A DNA stretch of 64,000 nucleotides from Wohlfahrtiimonas chitiniclastica DSM 18708 (GCF_000375345.1 NZ_AQXD01000002.1:169230-233229); one strand, 5' to 3'. Positions 26,116 through 37,178 are shown, counted from the first letter of the stretch. A program made the numbers and translations. The notes: generated from the sequence alone by a model not told the origin.

Positions 26116-26895
26116 ATGATGGACGCGGTTAAACAATGCAGGATGACGACACACACCGAAGCAGAAATTTTTGAGAAAGAGGATGCTTTGATCAGCGAAG
26201 AGCCCATTCAGTTTGTGTACAACGGCATCGCCCATATGGTGATGATGTGCACGCCAATTGATCTTGAAGATTTAGCTTATGGCTTTAGCTTAACGGAAGG
26301 TATCATTCATGATGGGACACAAATTTTAGGTGTTGAAGTTGTCACGACCACTCATGGCATTGAGCTTCGCATTGAAATTGAACCCGTTTTGATGAGTCGT
26401 TTAGAAGGTACAAAAAGACAAATGAGTGCGCGCACAGGCTGCGGTGTGTGTGGTGTGGAAAATTTGTCTTTAGTGGAAAAAACATTGTCCCCATTAGAAA
26501 AAGCGGAGCCCATTGATTTTTCATTGATTCAAACGCTTTTAAAAAAGAGTGATGCTTGCCAATATTATGGGCAGATGACGGGCGCTTCTCATGCGGCGTT
26601 TTTGTGTGATCGCGCAGGCAATATTTTATTGACGCGTGAAGATGTCGGGCGCCATGTGGCGTTAGATAAATTGATTGGCGCATTGATGAACAGTGCATTT
26701 AATCCTCAAGATGTCATCATTTTAATGAGTTCACGGGCAAGTTTTGAGATTGTACAAAAAACAATTGCAGCCCGTGTACCAACGTTAATCACGATGTCAG
26801 CACCCACTGATAAAGCGGTGTGGATGGCACAAAAATACCATCTTTCTCTTTGGGGCTTTGCACGAAAGGGGCGCGTAAATCATTATGCAACTTGA
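26116..26895 (+). CDS. fdhD: Formate dehydrogenase accessory sulfurtransferase FdhD
   Basis: A 259-residue protein that passes sulfur from IscS to the molybdenum (bis-MGD) cofactor of formate dehydrogenase. The C-G-V-C motif (C109, C112) in ARTGCGVCG is the functional cysteine pair. EEPIQFVYNG, DLAYGFSLTEGII, REDVGRHVALDKLIG and SSRASFEIVQK are conserved family stretches. The start at 26116 follows AAAGGAA; an ATG 87 bp earlier lies inside the preceding gene. Its stop overlaps the -35 of the rpsL promoter. With selA, selB and tRNA-Sec in the same window it points to a selenium-dependent formate dehydrogenase elsewhere in the genome. Confidence 0.93.
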   Translation: MMDAVKQCRMTTHTEAEIFEKEDALISEEPIQFVYNGIAHMVMMCTPIDLEDLAYGFSLTEGIIHDGTQILGVEVVTTTHGIELRIEIEPVLMSRLEGTKRQMSARTGCGVCGVENLSLVEKTLSPLEKAEPIDFSLIQTLLKKSDACQYYGQMTGASHAAFLCDRAGNILLTREDVGRHVALDKLIGALMNSAFNPQDVIILMSSRASFEIVQKTIAARVPTLITMSAPTDKAVWMAQKYHLSLWGFARKGRVNHYAT

Positions 26896-26920
26896 CACTT
26901 TCTATACAGTCTTATAAAAT
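26892..26920 (+). promoter_or_regulatory. Candidate str-operon promoter overlapping the fdhD stop
   Basis: TTGACA (26892-26897), 17 bp, TAAAAT (26915-26920). The -35 element contains the fdhD stop codon. A second AT-rich possibility, TATAAT at about 26960, lies nearer rpsL. Confidence 0.5.
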
Positions 26921-26929
26921 TTCCCATCT

Positions 26930-26947
26930 TTGGATAGTTATATCCAA
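26930..26947 (+). other. Leader hairpin before rpsL
   Basis: TTGGATA-GTTA-TATCCAA, a perfect 7-bp stem in the transcript leader 45 bp before the rpsL start. Its function is unknown. Confidence 0.45.
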
Positions 26948-26991
26948 GATTTGCTTATGTATAATTTTTATAATCATAGGATTGAATTTTA

Positions 26992-27366
26992 ATGGTAACA
27001 GTAAATCAGTTAGTGCGTCGTCCACGCTCGGTAAAAGCTGACAAATCTGACGTACCTGCATTACAAAGCTGTCCTCAGCGCCGTGGTGTATGTACTAGGG
27101 TTTATACAGCGACACCAAAAAAACCAAACTCAGCGTTACGTAAAGTTTGTCGTGTGCGTTTGACGAACGGTTTTGAAGTGTCTAGCTACATCGGTGGTGA
27201 AGGTCATAACTTGCAAGAACACAGCGTAGTATTAGTACGCGGTGGTCGTGTTAAGGATCTTCCAGGTGTTCGCTACCACACAGTTCGTGGTGCATTAGAT
27301 GCACAAGGTGTTGCGAAACGTCGTCAAGGACGTTCGAAATATGGTGCTAAGAAGCCTAAGGAATAA
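26992..27366 (+). CDS. rpsL: 30S ribosomal protein S12
   Basis: A 124-residue decoding-centre protein, first gene of the str operon. The segments [20 protein letters not shown] and [10 protein letters not shown] are typical; lysines at the positions where mutation gives streptomycin resistance (PKKPNS and VKDLPG regions) are the wild-type residues. Confidence 0.98.
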   Translation: MVTVNQLVRRPRSVKADKSDVPALQSCPQRRGVCTRVYTATPKKPNSALRKVCRVRLTNGFEVSSYIGGEGHNLQEHSVVLVRGGRVKDLPGVRYHTVRGALDAQGVAKRRQGRSKYGAKKPKE

Positions 27367-27414
27367 TTGATATTCTATGAAAGGCCTTTTTAGTTAGGAT
27401 TTAGTATTTATTGA

Positions 27415-27894
<480 letters not shown>

Positions 27895-27921
27895 TCGCGT
27901 GATTTATTTAGTATGAATGTA

Positions 27922-27952
27922 ATGCGGTGCTATCAGCAAGGTAGTGCCGCAT
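27922..27952 (+). other. Hairpin between rpsG and fusA
   Basis: ATGCGGTGCTA pairs with TAGTGCCGCAT (two G-U pairs) across a 9-base loop, followed by CGTCATTTTT. It may be an attenuator or partial terminator in the 104-bp spacer. Confidence 0.55.
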
Positions 27953-27998
27953 CGTCATTTTTAAGATATTTATTTGTCTAATATAGAAGGGAAAAGAT

Positions 27999-30095
27999 AT
28001 GGCTCGTACAATGCCAATTAATCGATATCGTAATATCGGTATTAGTGCTCACATCGATGCTGGTAAAACAACAACTTCTGAACGTATTTTATTCTATACA
28101 GGTCGTACCCATAAAATCGGTGAAACACACGAAGGTACTGCGACTATGGATGGTATGGATCAGGAGCAAGAGCGCGGTATTACCATCGCATCAGCTGCAA
28201 CAACATGTTCATGGAAAGGGATGGATAATCAGTTCCCAGAACATTTGATTAACTTGATCGATACTCCGGGACACGTTGACTTCACAATCGAAGTTGAACG
28301 TTCTATGCGTGTTCTCGATGGCGCGGTAATGGTTTACTGTTCAGTTGGCGGTGTTCAACCTCAGTCTGAAACTGTATGGCGTCAAGCAAACAAATATAAA
28401 GTGCCACGTATGGCGTTCGTTAACAAAATGGACCGTACAGGCGCTGACTTCTTCCGCGTAATGGATCAAATGAAAGAGCGTTTACGTGCAAACGTAGTGC
28501 CAGTTCAAATTCCAATTGGCGCTGAAGAAAACTTTGAAGGTGTGGTTGACTTAGTGCTTAATAAAGCCATTTATTGGGATGAAGCAAGCCAAGGCCTCAA
28601 ATTTGAATACAGAGACATTCCTGAACATTTAAAAGAGCAAGCTGAAGAATATCGCACAGCGATGATCGAAGCGGCCGCTGAATGTTCAGAAGAAATGATG
28701 GAAAAATACTTTGAAGAAGGTGAATTATCCATCGAAGAAATCTACAAAGGTTTACGTATCCGTACGTTGAACTCTGAAATCATTCCTGCGATGTGTGGTA
28801 CTGCGTTTAAAAACAAAGGCGTACAATGTGTATTAGACAACGTTGTTCGTTACTTACCAGCACCAACAGACGTAACAGCCATTAAAGGTGAATTACCAAA
28901 TGGTGAACCAGCTGAACGTCACTCTACAGATGATGAACCATTCTCAGCGTTAGCGTTCAAAATCATCAACGATAAATTCGTTGGTAACTTGACGTTTATC
29001 CGCGTTTATTCAGGTGTGATCAAATCAGGTGACTCAGTTTATAACCCTGTGAAATCTCGCTCTGAAAGAATCGGTCGTATGTTCAGAATGCACTCAAATG
29101 ATCGTGATCCAATCGATGAAGCGCGTGCCGGTGACATCGTTGCATTAGTGGGCTTGAAAGATGTAACCACAGGTGACACTTTATGTGATCAAGCGAATAC
29201 AATTACGCTTGAGCGTATGGAATTCCCTGAGCCAGTTATCTCTGTTGCAATCGAACCAAAAACGAAAGGCGACCAAGAGAAAATGGGTCTTGCATTGTCT
29301 CGTTTAGCGCAAGAAGATCCATCTTTCCGCGTATCAACAGATCACGAATCTGGCCAAACCATCATCGGTGGTATGGGTGAGCTTCACTTAGAAGTCATCG
29401 TTGAACGTTTGAAACGTGAATTCTCGGTTGAATGTAACGTAGGTGCACCACAAGTTGCTTACCGTGAAACAATCAAAAAATCTGTTGAACAAGAAGGTAA
29501 ATTCGTTCGTCAGTCTGGTGGTCGCGGTCAGTTCGGTCACGTTTGGTTACGCATTGAACCAAGAGAATCCGGCGAAGGTTACGAATTCGTTAACCAAATC
29601 GTGGGTGGTGTTGTTCCTAAAGAATACATCCCAGCGGTTGATAAAGGTATCCAAGAACAAATGGAAAATGGTGTTCTTGCAGGCTTCCCAGTGGTTGACG
29701 TTAAAGTAACATTGTTTGATGGTTCTTACCATGAAGTTGACTCCAACGAAATGGCGTTCAAAATCGCAGGTTCTATGGGCTTCAAAGAAGGTGCTCGTAA
29801 AGCAGGCGCTGTATTGTTAGAACCAATGATGAAAGTTGAAGTTGAAACACCAGAAGATTACTTAGGTGATGTAATGGGTGACTTGAACCGTCGTCGTGGT
29901 AACTTACAAGGTATTGATGATGCATACGGTTCTAAATTGATCCGTGCTGAAGTTCCATTATCTGAAATGTTTGGTTACGCAACTGCACTTCGCTCTGCAA
30001 CACAAGGCCGTGCAACTTATTCTATGGAATTTGCGAAATATCAAGAAGCACCTTCGCACATTACTGAAGAAGTGATCAAGAAAAACCAAGGCTAA
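27999..30095 (+). CDS. fusA: Elongation factor G
   Basis: The 698-residue translocation GTPase. The P-loop is in [11 protein letters not shown], followed by [20 protein letters not shown] and [11 protein letters not shown]; domains II-V follow in full, including the [10 protein letters not shown] segment of domain IV. Starts with [15 protein letters not shown] behind GAAGGGAAA. It closes the str operon, with a strong hairpin downstream before tuf. Confidence 0.98.
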   Translation: MARTMPINRYRNIGISAHIDAGKTTTSERILFYTGRTHKIGETHEGTATMDGMDQEQERGITIASAATTCSWKGMDNQFPEHLINLIDTPGHVDFTIEVERSMRVLDGAVMVYCSVGGVQPQSETVWRQANKYKVPRMAFVNKMDRTGADFFRVMDQMKERLRANVVPVQIPIGAEENFEGVVDLVLNKAIYWDEASQGLKFEYRDIPEHLKEQAEEYRTAMIEAAAECSEEMMEKYFEEGELSIEEIYKGLRIRTLNSEIIPAMCGTAFKNKGVQCVLDNVVRYLPAPTDVTAIKGELPNGEPAERHSTDDEPFSALAFKIINDKFVGNLTFIRVYSGVIKSGDSVYNPVKSRSERIGRMFRMHSNDRDPIDEARAGDIVALVGLKDVTTGDTLCDQANTITLERMEFPEPVISVAIEPKTKGDQEKMGLALSRLAQEDPSFRVSTDHESGQTIIGGMGELHLEVIVERLKREFSVECNVGAPQVAYRETIKKSVEQEGKFVRQSGGRGQFGHVWLRIEPRESGEGYEFVNQIVGGVVPKEYIPAVDKGIQEQMENGVLAGFPVVDVKVTLFDGSYHEVDSNEMAFKIAGSMGFKEGARKAGAVLLEPMMKVEVETPEDYLGDVMGDLNRRRGNLQGIDDAYGSKLIRAEVPLSEMFGYATALRSATQGRATYSMEFAKYQEAPSHITEEVIKKNQG

Positions 30096-30114
30096 TCTAA
30101 ATTCATTTTAGATT
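30094..30114 (+). other. AT-rich hairpin just after fusA
   Basis: AATCTAAA-TTCAT-TTTAGATT, a perfect but weak 8-bp stem that overlaps the fusA stop codon. It is followed by the candidate -35 element of the tuf promoter. Confidence 0.4.
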
Positions 30115-30141
30115 TGCAAACATAAAAAATAGCGCTATAAT
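30114..30141 (+). promoter_or_regulatory. Candidate tuf promoter with the -10 inside a terminator hairpin
   Basis: TTGCAA (30114-30119), 16 bp, TATAAT (30136-30141). The perfect -10 hexamer spans the loop and the adjoining stem bases of the hairpin at 30126-30154. Confidence 0.5.
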
Positions 30142-30154
30142 ATAGCGCTATTTT
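30126..30154 (+). terminator. Strong hairpin between fusA and tuf
   Basis: AAAATAGCGCTAT-AAT-ATAGCGCTATTTT, a perfect 13-bp stem ending in TTTT, 31 bp after fusA and 31 bp before tuf. It looks like an intrinsic terminator or attenuator and contains TATAAT at its tip. Confidence 0.75.
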
Positions 30155-30184
30155 CATTCATTCTTTAACAATTGAGGTGATATT

Positions 30185-31375
30185 GTGTCTAAGGAAAAAT
30201 TTAGTCGTAGTAAACCACACGTAAACGTGGGTACAATCGGTCACGTTGACCATGGTAAAACAACTTTAACTGCTGCTTTAACAAAAGTAGGTGCAGATCG
30301 TTTCGGTGGTGCTTCTCAAGCATACGATCAAATCGATAAAGCGCCAGAAGAAAGAGCACGTGGTATTACAATCTCTACATCACACGTAGAATATGAATCA
30401 GAAAACCGTCACTACGCTCACGTTGACTGTCCTGGACATGCGGACTATGTTAAAAACATGATCACGGGTGCTGCTCAAATGGACGGCGCTATCTTGGTAT
30501 GTTCAGCAGCTGATGGTCCTATGCCTCAAACTCGCGAACACATCTTATTGTCTCGTCAAGTAGGTGTTCCATACATCGTTGTATTCTTGAACAAAGCTGA
30601 CATGGTTGATGATGCTGAGTTGATCGAATTGGTAGAAATGGAAGTTCGTGACTTGTTAAGCACTTACGATTTCCCAGGTGATGATACGCCAATCATCGTT
30701 GGTTCTGCTTTGAAAGCTTTAGAAGGCGACGAATCAGACATCGGCGTACCTGCAATCATCAAATTAGTTGATGCTTTAGACAGCTATATCCCTGAACCTG
30801 TACGTGAAATCGACAAACCATTCTTGATGCCTATCGAAGATGTGTTCTCCATCTCTGGTCGTGGTACAGTAATCACTGGTCGTATCGAATCAGGTATCGT
30901 TAAAGTTGGTGAAGAGTTAGAAATCGTTGGTATCACACCAACAATGAAAACGACTTGTACTGGCGTTGAAATGTTCCGTAAATTATTGGATCAAGGTCAA
31001 GCTGGTGATAACGTGGGTGTTCTTTTACGTGGTACAAAACGTGAAGAAGTACAACGTGGTCAAGTATTAGCTAAACCAGGTTCAATCAAGCCTCACACTA
31101 AATTTGAAGCTGAAGTTTACGTATTATCTAAAGATGAAGGTGGTCGTCATACGCCATTCTTTAAAGGTTACCGTCCACAGTTCTACTTCCGTACAACTGA
31201 CGTAACTGGTGCTGTTGAATTACCAGAAGGCGTAGAAATGGTTATGCCTGGTGACAACATCAAGATGGTTGTTGAATTGATCAACCCAATCGCAATGGAC
31301 GAAGGTTTACGTTTCGCAATTCGCGAAGGTGGCCGTACTGTTGGTGCTGGCGTTGTAGCTAAAATCATCGCGTAA
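30185..31375 (+). CDS. tuf: Elongation factor Tu
   Basis: The 396-residue GTPase that brings aminoacyl-tRNA to the ribosome. [22 protein letters not shown] and NKADMVDD are intact, as is the domain II/III sequence. The start codon is GTG behind GAGGTGA, as in enteric tuf genes. It sits between fusA and rpsJ. Only one tuf gene is seen in the window; a second copy elsewhere is common in this class. Confidence 0.98.
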   Translation: MSKEKFSRSKPHVNVGTIGHVDHGKTTLTAALTKVGADRFGGASQAYDQIDKAPEERARGITISTSHVEYESENRHYAHVDCPGHADYVKNMITGAAQMDGAILVCSAADGPMPQTREHILLSRQVGVPYIVVFLNKADMVDDAELIELVEMEVRDLLSTYDFPGDDTPIIVGSALKALEGDESDIGVPAIIKLVDALDSYIPEPVREIDKPFLMPIEDVFSISGRGTVITGRIESGIVKVGEELEIVGITPTMKTTCTGVEMFRKLLDQGQAGDNVGVLLRGTKREEVQRGQVLAKPGSIKPHTKFEAEVYVLSKDEGGRHTPFFKGYRPQFYFRTTDVTGAVELPEGVEMVMPGDNIKMVVELINPIAMDEGLRFAIREGGRTVGAGVVAKIIA

Positions 31376-31394
31376 TTGGATCAATTTAACTAGT

Positions 31395-31421
31395 ATACGC
31401 CCTGTCTATCATGGGGCGTAT
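31395..31421 (+). other. Hairpin between tuf and rpsJ
   Basis: ATACGCCC pairs with GGGCGTAT across an 11-base loop, then CATTTTG. It may partly terminate tuf transcription or act in S10-operon control. Only 64 bp separate the two genes, so a full E. coli-style S10 leader is not present here. Confidence 0.6.
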
Positions 31422-31439
31422 CATTTTGAGATTTAGAGA

Positions 31440-31751
31440 ATGACAAACCAAAAAATTCGTATTCGTTTGAAAGCATTTGATCATCGTTTAATCGATCAAT
31501 CAGCTAAAGAAATTGTTGAAACAGCTAAGCGTACAGGTGCACAAATCAAGGGTCCAATTCCTTTACCTGTAAAAACTGAACGCTTTACAGTATTGATCTC
31601 TCCGCACGTAAACAAAGATGCACGTGATCAGTACGAATTAAGAACGCATAAGCGTTTAATGGACATTATCAATCCTACTGAAAAAACAGTTGATGCTTTA
31701 ATGAAGCTTGACTTAGCAGCTGGTGTTGATGTTCAGATCAAATTAGGCTAA
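31440..31751 (+). CDS. rpsJ: 30S ribosomal protein S10
   Basis: A 103-residue protein (also the antitermination factor NusE). [14 protein letters not shown] and the GPIPLP and [19 protein letters not shown] stretches are diagnostic. First gene of the S10 operon. Confidence 0.98.
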   Translation: MTNQKIRIRLKAFDHRLIDQSAKEIVETAKRTGAQIKGPIPLPVKTERFTVLISPHVNKDARDQYELRTHKRLMDIINPTEKTVDALMKLDLAAGVDVQIKLG

Positions 31752-31770
31752 TTTAGCCTATTGGGGCGAA

Positions 31771-31787
31771 GAAGGTGGCCAACCTTC
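31771..31787 (+). other. Small hairpin between rpsJ and rplC
   Basis: GAAGGT-GGCCA-ACCTTC, a 6-bp stem in the 68-bp rpsJ-rplC spacer, with no T-run. Its function is unknown. Confidence 0.35.
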
Positions 31788-31819
31788 CTCTCGTTATTTA
31801 TCTATATTGAGGTTATAAA

Positions 31820-32464
31820 ATGGCAATTGGATTAGTAGGACGTAAAGCGGGGATGACTCGCGTATTTACTGAAAGTGGTGAATCCGTCGCTGTAACCGTT
31901 ATTGAAGTGACTCCTAACAAAGTGACTCAAGTTAAAAACGGTGATGTAGATGGTTATACTGCAGTTCAAGTAACAACGGGCGTAAGAAAAGCAAGCCGTG
32001 TAAACAAAGCAGCCGCTGGTCACTTTGCTAAAGCAAAAGTGGAAGCAGGTCGTGGCTTGTGGGAATTCCGTGTAAACGAAGACGCTATCGCTTCATTTGA
32101 ACTCGGTCAAGAAATCACAGCTTCAGTATTCGAAGCGGGTCAAAAAGTTGACGTTTCTGGTATCAGCCAAGGTAAAGGCTTTGCAGGTACAATTAAGCGT
32201 CACAACTTCGCAGGTCAAAGAAATTCTCACGGTAACTCATTATCACATCGTGTTCCTGGTTCTATCGGGCAATGTCAAGATCCTGGTCGTGTTTTCAAAG
32301 GTAAGAAAATGACAGGTCACATGGGTGCCGTTAAGCGTACAGCATTGAACTTAGAAATCGTTCGTATCGATGCTGATAGAAATATCGTTTTAGTAAAAGG
32401 TGCAGTACCTGGATCTAAAGGCGGTAACGTGATTATCAAACCTTCAGTTAAGGCAAAGGGGTAA
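31820..32464 (+). CDS. rplC: 50S ribosomal protein L3
   Basis: A 214-residue 23S rRNA-binding protein that reaches the peptidyl-transferase centre. [13 protein letters not shown] at the start, [20 protein letters not shown] and GHMG are conserved; the Gln of the [12 protein letters not shown] loop (methylated in E. coli) is present. Confidence 0.98.
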   Translation: MAIGLVGRKAGMTRVFTESGESVAVTVIEVTPNKVTQVKNGDVDGYTAVQVTTGVRKASRVNKAAAGHFAKAKVEAGRGLWEFRVNEDAIASFELGQEITASVFEAGQKVDVSGISQGKGFAGTIKRHNFAGQRNSHGNSLSHRVPGSIGQCQDPGRVFKGKKMTGHMGAVKRTALNLEIVRIDADRNIVLVKGAVPGSKGGNVIIKPSVKAKG

Positions 32465-32467
32465 TCA

Positions 32468-33073
32468 ATGGAATTAAATATTAAAAATGGTTCAACGATT
32501 TCATTAGCAGACGCGATCTTTGCTCGTGAATTCAACGAAACGCTTGTTCACCAAGTGGTTGTTGCTTATCAAGCAGCTGGCCGTTCTGGTACTCGCGCTC
32601 AAAAAACACGTGCTGAAGTTCGTGGTGGCGGTATCAAACCTTGGAGACAAAAAGGTACAGGCCGTGCGCGTGCTGGTTCTTCTCGTAGCCCTATTTGGCG
32701 TGCTGGTGGCGTAACATTCGCTGCTAAACCACAAAACTGGGAACAAAAAGTTAACAAAAAAATGTACCGTGCAGCGATTTCTTCAATCTTATCTGAATTG
32801 ATCCGTCAAGATCGTTTAGTGGTTGTTGAAAAAATTGAATTGGCAGAGTCAAAAACTAAAGCAGCTTTAAAAATGCTTGCGGATTTGAACGTAGGTCAAG
32901 ACGTATTGTTAGTAACTCAAGCAATCGACTTGCCTTTATACTTAGCAACTCGCAACTTGCCATACGTGCAAGTGATCGATGCTGCAGGTATTGATCCAGT
33001 AAGCCTAATCCAATTTGAAAAAGTTGTTATGACTCAAGAAGCATTAACATCTGTAGCGGAGTGGTTAGCATGA
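32468..33073 (+). CDS. rplD: 50S ribosomal protein L4
   Basis: A 201-residue protein lining the exit tunnel; [22 protein letters not shown] is the loop near which macrolide-resistance mutations occur. In E. coli L4 represses the S10 operon. It begins 3 bp after rplC and its stop overlaps rplW. Confidence 0.98.
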   Translation: MELNIKNGSTISLADAIFAREFNETLVHQVVVAYQAAGRSGTRAQKTRAEVRGGGIKPWRQKGTGRARAGSSRSPIWRAGGVTFAAKPQNWEQKVNKKMYRAAISSILSELIRQDRLVVVEKIELAESKTKAALKMLADLNVGQDVLLVTQAIDLPLYLATRNLPYVQVIDAAGIDPVSLIQFEKVVMTQEALTSVAEWLA

Positions 33074-33372
33074 GTATGAAAGAAGAACGTTTGATGCAAA
33101 TTATTCTTGCGCCTCACGCGTCAGAAAAAACAGCTCGTTTAGAAGAAAAAGCGGGTCAAATTTGCTTTAAAGTATTAAAAGATGCTACTAAGCTTGAAAT
33201 CAAACAAGCGGTAGAATTAAATTTCAACGTTAAAGTTAGCGCTGTAACGGTAGTGGTTCAAAACGGTAAACAAAAACGTTTAGGTCGCTTCGTTGGTCAA
33301 AGACAAGATTGGAAAAAAGCGTACGTAACTTTAGCTGATGGACAAACTATTGACTTCGTAGGTGGTGCATAA
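33070..33372 (+). CDS. rplW: 50S ribosomal protein L23
   Basis: A 100-residue protein at the tunnel exit, docking site for signal recognition particle and trigger factor. The start ATG overlaps the rplD TGA (ATGA); a longer frame from 33061 would begin inside rplD without a ribosome site. [14 protein letters not shown] is typical. Confidence 0.97.
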   Translation: MSMKEERLMQIILAPHASEKTARLEEKAGQICFKVLKDATKLEIKQAVELNFNVKVSAVTVVVQNGKQKRLGRFVGQRQDWKKAYVTLADGQTIDFVGGA

Positions 33373-34196
33373 TGGCAATTGTAAAGACTAAGCCAACGTC
33401 AGCTGGTCGTCGCAATATGATTAAGATCGTGACGCCAGGTTTACATAAAGGAGCGCCATACGCGCCTTTATTAGACAGCAAATCAAGAACTGGTGGTCGT
33501 AATAACAACGGTCGTATCACTACACGTCACATTGGTGGTGGTCATAAGCAACATTACCGTATCGTTGACTTCAAACGTGACAAGGACAATATCCCTGCAC
33601 GCGTTGAACGCATTGAATACGATCCAAACCGTACTGCACACATCGCTTTAGTATGTTATGCAGATGGTGAGCGTCGTTATATCATCGCACCAAAAGGTGT
33701 TTCTGAAGGCACAGTATTATTGTCTGGCCCAGGCGCACCCATCAAACCAGGTAACGCATTACCACTTCGCAACATCCCAGTGGGTTCTACCATTCACTGT
33801 GTTGAATTGAAAGAAGGTAAAGGCGCTCAATTGGCTCGTTCAGCTGGTGCTAGCGTTCAGTTAGTTGCTCGTGAAGGCCAATTTGTAACTTTACGTTTAC
33901 GTTCTGGTGAAATGCGTCGCGTTCACGTTGATTGTAAAGCAACTTTAGGTGAAGTTTCTAACGGCGAACACAGCTTACGCGTATTGGGTAAAGCAGGTGC
34001 AAAACGCTGGTTAGGCGTTCGTCCTACAGTTCGCGGTGCTGCGATGAACCCGGTAGATCACCCTCACGGTGGTGGTGAAGGCCGTAGTAAAGGTGGTCGT
34101 CATCCTGTGACTCCATGGGGCGTACCAACGAAAGGTTACAAAACGAGAACTAATAAACGCACTGAGAAGTTTATTGTTCGTCATCGTAATAAGTAA
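33372..34196 (+). CDS. rplB: 50S ribosomal protein L2
   Basis: A 274-residue 23S rRNA-binding protein needed for subunit association. [29 protein letters not shown] and [15 protein letters not shown] (with the conserved histidine) are present. Its ATG shares one base with the rplW stop. Confidence 0.98.
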   Translation: MAIVKTKPTSAGRRNMIKIVTPGLHKGAPYAPLLDSKSRTGGRNNNGRITTRHIGGGHKQHYRIVDFKRDKDNIPARVERIEYDPNRTAHIALVCYADGERRYIIAPKGVSEGTVLLSGPGAPIKPGNALPLRNIPVGSTIHCVELKEGKGAQLARSAGASVQLVAREGQFVTLRLRSGEMRRVHVDCKATLGEVSNGEHSLRVLGKAGAKRWLGVRPTVRGAAMNPVDHPHGGGEGRSKGGRHPVTPWGVPTKGYKTRTNKRTEKFIVRHRNK

Positions 34197-34211
34197 GATA
34201 AAGGATAATTT

Positions 34212-34484
34212 ATGCCACGTTCTATTAAGAAAGGCCCATTTATCGATCATCACTTAATGAAGAAAGTTGAAGAAGCTCTTGCTTCTAACAGCCGTAAGCC
34301 AATTAAAACTTGGTCGCGCCGCTCAATGATTCTTCCAGAAATGATTGGGCTAACAATTGCTGTGCACAATGGTAAGGTGCACGTTCCAATTTTAATCACT
34401 GAAAACATGATCGGTCACAAATTGGGCGAGTTTGCATTAACTCGTACATACCGTGGTCATGTTGCAGATAAAAAAGCGCGATAG
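34212..34484 (+). CDS. rpsS: 30S ribosomal protein S19
   Basis: A 90-residue 30S-head protein. [18 protein letters not shown] and [18 protein letters not shown] are diagnostic. Confidence 0.98.
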   Translation: MPRSIKKGPFIDHHLMKKVEEALASNSRKPIKTWSRRSMILPEMIGLTIAVHNGKVHVPILITENMIGHKLGEFALTRTYRGHVADKKAR

Positions 34485-34493
34485 GAGTTTAAT

Positions 34494-34820
34494 ATGCAAA
34501 CAGCTACAATGAAATTTGCGCGTATCTCTCCTCAGAAAGCGCGCTTAGTTGCTGATCAAATTCGCGGTTTACCAGTTGAGCGTGCTTTAGCGCTTTTGGA
34601 ATTCAGCGATAAGAAAGCAGCTGACATTATGAAAAAAGTTTTGAACTCAGCGATCGCTAACGCAGAAAACAATGCTGCATTAGATATCGACGGCTTGAAA
34701 GTACAAGCTGTTATGGTTGATGCTGGTCCTGTTCTTAAGCGCATGAGAGCGCGTGCAAAAGGTCGCGGTAGCCGCATCCTTAAGCGCACAAGCCATGTTG
34801 CGATCACAGTAGCGGAATAA
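34494..34820 (+). CDS. rplV: 50S ribosomal protein L22
   Basis: A 108-residue tunnel protein. [14 protein letters not shown] and [12 protein letters not shown] are typical. I keep the first ATG since TAGGAG lies 7 bases upstream and the length matches E. coli. Confidence 0.97.
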   Translation: MQTATMKFARISPQKARLVADQIRGLPVERALALLEFSDKKAADIMKKVLNSAIANAENNAALDIDGLKVQAVMVDAGPVLKRMRARAKGRGSRILKRTSHVAITVAE

Positions 34821-34831
34821 GGGAGACTATA

Positions 34832-35521
34832 ATGGGTCAAAAAGTTAATCCAACCGGAATTCGTTTAGGTATCTCTAAGGATTGGAATTCACGTTGGTAT
34901 GCAAGTAGCAAGGAATTTCCTGAGTTTATCGAAGCTGACTTCAGAGCTCGTGAATTCCTTCGTAAGGAATTAGCAGCAGCTGCAGTTTCTAAAATTCAAA
35001 TCACTCGTCCAAGCAAATCAGCACAAGTTACGATCTTTACTGCTCGTCCTGGTGTTGTGATTGGTAAAAAGGGTGAAGATATCGAGAAATTACGTGCAAA
35101 ATTAACCAAAATTATGGGTTGCCCTGTGCACGTAGCGATCGAAGAGATCAAAAAACCTGAATTAGATGCATATTTAGTTGCTGAAGGTATTGCTCAGCAA
35201 TTAGAACGTCGTGTAATGTTCCGTCGTGCGATGAAACGTGCTGTATCTAACACTATGAAATTAGGTGCGGAAGGTATCCGTATCAACGTTTCTGGTCGTT
35301 TAAATGGTGCTGAAATTGCTCGTATGGAATGGTATCGTGAAGGTCGTGTGCCATTACATACATTGCGTGCAAACATCGATTATGGTACTGCTGAAGCTTT
35401 AACAACTTACGGGATCCTTGGTATCAAAGTTTGGATCTACAAAGGTGAAGTATTCGACTATCAGAAAGCAGATGAGCAACCAGCAGATAAAGGTCGTCGT
35501 GCTAAAAGGAAAGGTGAATAA
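34832..35521 (+). CDS. rpsC: 30S ribosomal protein S3
   Basis: A 229-residue protein at the mRNA entry site with a KH domain ([14 protein letters not shown], carrying the GxxG). Starts [13 protein letters not shown], the family signature. Confidence 0.98.
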   Translation: MGQKVNPTGIRLGISKDWNSRWYASSKEFPEFIEADFRAREFLRKELAAAAVSKIQITRPSKSAQVTIFTARPGVVIGKKGEDIEKLRAKLTKIMGCPVHVAIEEIKKPELDAYLVAEGIAQQLERRVMFRRAMKRAVSNTMKLGAEGIRINVSGRLNGAEIARMEWYREGRVPLHTLRANIDYGTAEALTTYGILGIKVWIYKGEVFDYQKADEQPADKGRRAKRKGE

Positions 35522-35523
35522 TT

Positions 35524-35937
35524 ATGTTACAGCCTAAGCGTACAAAATTTAGAAAAATGCGTAAAGGCCGCAACCGCGGTAATGCGCTTGCTGGTAATAA
35601 AGTCAGCTTTGGTGAATTTGGTTTGAAAGCTACAACACGTGGTCGCATCACAGCGCGTCAGATCGAATCTGCACGTCGTGCGATCAACCGTTACGTTCGT
35701 CGTGGTGGTAAAGTTTATATTCGTGTGTTCCCAGATGTGCCAATCACTAATAAACCATTAGAAGTTCGTATGGGTAGTGGTAAAGGTAACGTTGAATATT
35801 GGGTAGCTAAAGTTCAACCAGGTAGAGTGTTATACGAAATCGAAGGTGTATCTGAAGAAGTTGCACGTGAAGCGTTTCGCTTAGCATCTGCTAAGTTAGC
35901 TGTTCAAACAACATTTGTTGCTAGAACAGTACTATAA
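35524..35937 (+). CDS. rplP: 50S ribosomal protein L16
   Basis: A 137-residue protein near the A-site t[22 protein letters not shown] and [22 protein letters not shown] are diagnostic; the arginine hydroxylated in E. coli lies in this last segment. Confidence 0.98.
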   Translation: MLQPKRTKFRKMRKGRNRGNALAGNKVSFGEFGLKATTRGRITARQIESARRAINRYVRRGGKVYIRVFPDVPITNKPLEVRMGSGKGNVEYWVAKVQPGRVLYEIEGVSEEVAREAFRLASAKLAVQTTFVARTVL

Positions 35938-35947
35938 GGTGATGATT

Positions 35948-36154
35948 ATGAGTCAGCAAAAGAAATTTATGGAAGAATTATCTGCTAAGAGTGTTGATGA
36001 GCTCAAAAAAGAGCGTCTTGAATTGCGTAAGGCTCAGTTCAATTTGCGTATGCAAAAAGCAACTGGTCAATTAGAAAAGCCGCATTTGTTCAAGGCTGTT
36101 CGTAAGCAAATCGCTCAAATTAACACTGTTTTAGCACAAAAGGCAGGTGAATAA
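35948..36154 (+). CDS. rpmC: 50S ribosomal protein L29
   Basis: A 68-residue tunnel-exit protein. [31 protein letters not shown] is typical. The ATG at 35948 has AAGGTG 6 bases before it; an upstream extension would begin inside rplP. Shares one base with rpsQ. Confidence 0.96.
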   Translation: MSQQKKFMEELSAKSVDELKKERLELRKAQFNLRMQKATGQLEKPHLFKAVRKQIAQINTVLAQKAGE

Positions 36155-36420
36155 TGTCTGAAGTTAAACAAAAAGTTGAGCGTACAGTAGTTGGTACAGT
36201 ATCCTCTGATAAAATGGATAAAACAATTACAGTATTGGTTGAACGTTTAGTAAAACACCCAATCTACGGTAAATACATTAAGCGTTCTACGAAGTTCCAC
36301 GCACATGATGAAAACAACATCTGTAAAGTGGGCGACGTTGTTGAAATTAAACAATCACGTCCAATGTCTAAGTTAAAATCTTGGGAATTGGTTAAAGTGA
36401 TCGAAGAAGCAAGAGGTTAG
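36154..36420 (+). CDS. rpsQ: 30S ribosomal protein S17
   Basis: An 88-residue OB-fold 16S rRNA-binding protein; [29 protein letters not shown] is conserved. It closes the S10 operon. Confidence 0.98.
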   Translation: MSEVKQKVERTVVGTVSSDKMDKTITVLVERLVKHPIYGKYIKRSTKFHAHDENNICKVGDVVEIKQSRPMSKLKSWELVKVIEEARG

Positions 36421-36424
36421 TGAA

Positions 36425-36793
36425 ATGATTCAAACTCAATCTATGCTTGAAGTTGCCGATAACTCAGGTGCAAAGCGCTTGATGTGTATCAAAGTATTGG
36501 GCGGTTCTCATCGTCGTTATGCTGGTGTTGGTGACATCATTAAAGTATCTGTAAAAGATGCTATTCCACGTGGTCGTGCGAAAAAAGGTGAAATCTACAA
36601 CGCATTAGTTGTTAGAACACGTAAAGGCGTTCGTCGTGATGACGGTTCTTTGATCAAGTTCGACACGAACGCAGCTGTATTGTTGAACTCTAAGTTCGAA
36701 CCAATCGGCACACGTATTTTCGGACCAGTAACTCGTGAGCTCCGTGGTGATCGTTTCATGAAGATCATTTCTTTAGCTCCAGAAGTAATTTAA
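36425..36793 (+). CDS. rplN: 50S ribosomal protein L14
   Basis: A 122-residue subunit-interface protein; [22 protein letters not shown] is diagnostic. In E. coli it opens the spc operon. The gap to rpsQ is only 4 bp and no separate promoter is seen. Confidence 0.98.
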   Translation: MIQTQSMLEVADNSGAKRLMCIKVLGGSHRRYAGVGDIIKVSVKDAIPRGRAKKGEIYNALVVRTRKGVRRDDGSLIKFDTNAAVLLNSKFEPIGTRIFGPVTRELRGDRFMKIISLAPEVI

Positions 36794-36804
36794 GGTGGTA
36801 TAGC

Positions 36805-37146
36805 ATGAATAAATTACGTAAAGGTGATGAAGTTGTTGTAATCGCTGGCCGTGACAAAGGTAAAACTGGTCACATCTTAGCGATTGCTAAAGACGGCTCA
36901 AGAGTGTTAGTGGCTGGCGTTAACAAGAAAATCAAACATGTTAAGCCAAACCCACAACGCGGTATTGAGGGTGGTCGTGTAGAACAAGAAGCAATGCTTC
37001 ATATTTCTAACGTGATGATCCTTAATCCTGAAACTCAGAAAGGTGATCGTATCCGCATCGAAGTGACTGCCACTAAAGATGCGAACGGTAAAAATACTTT
37101 CACAAGAGAAAGATTTTTCAAATCAACTAACAAAAAAATTGGCTAA
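36805..37146 (+). CDS. rplX: 50S ribosomal protein L24
   Basis: A 113-residue assembly initiator of the 50S subunit; the KOW motif is in KLRKGDEVVVIAGRDKGKTGHIL. An unusually long 127-bp spacer with a hairpin follows before rplE. Confidence 0.98.
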   Translation: MNKLRKGDEVVVIAGRDKGKTGHILAIAKDGSRVLVAGVNKKIKHVKPNPQRGIEGGRVEQEAMLHISNVMILNPETQKGDRIRIEVTATKDANGKNTFTRERFFKSTNKKIG

Positions 37147-37178
37147 TAATTGATTTTTCTGTTATTGTAATGCGCTCT

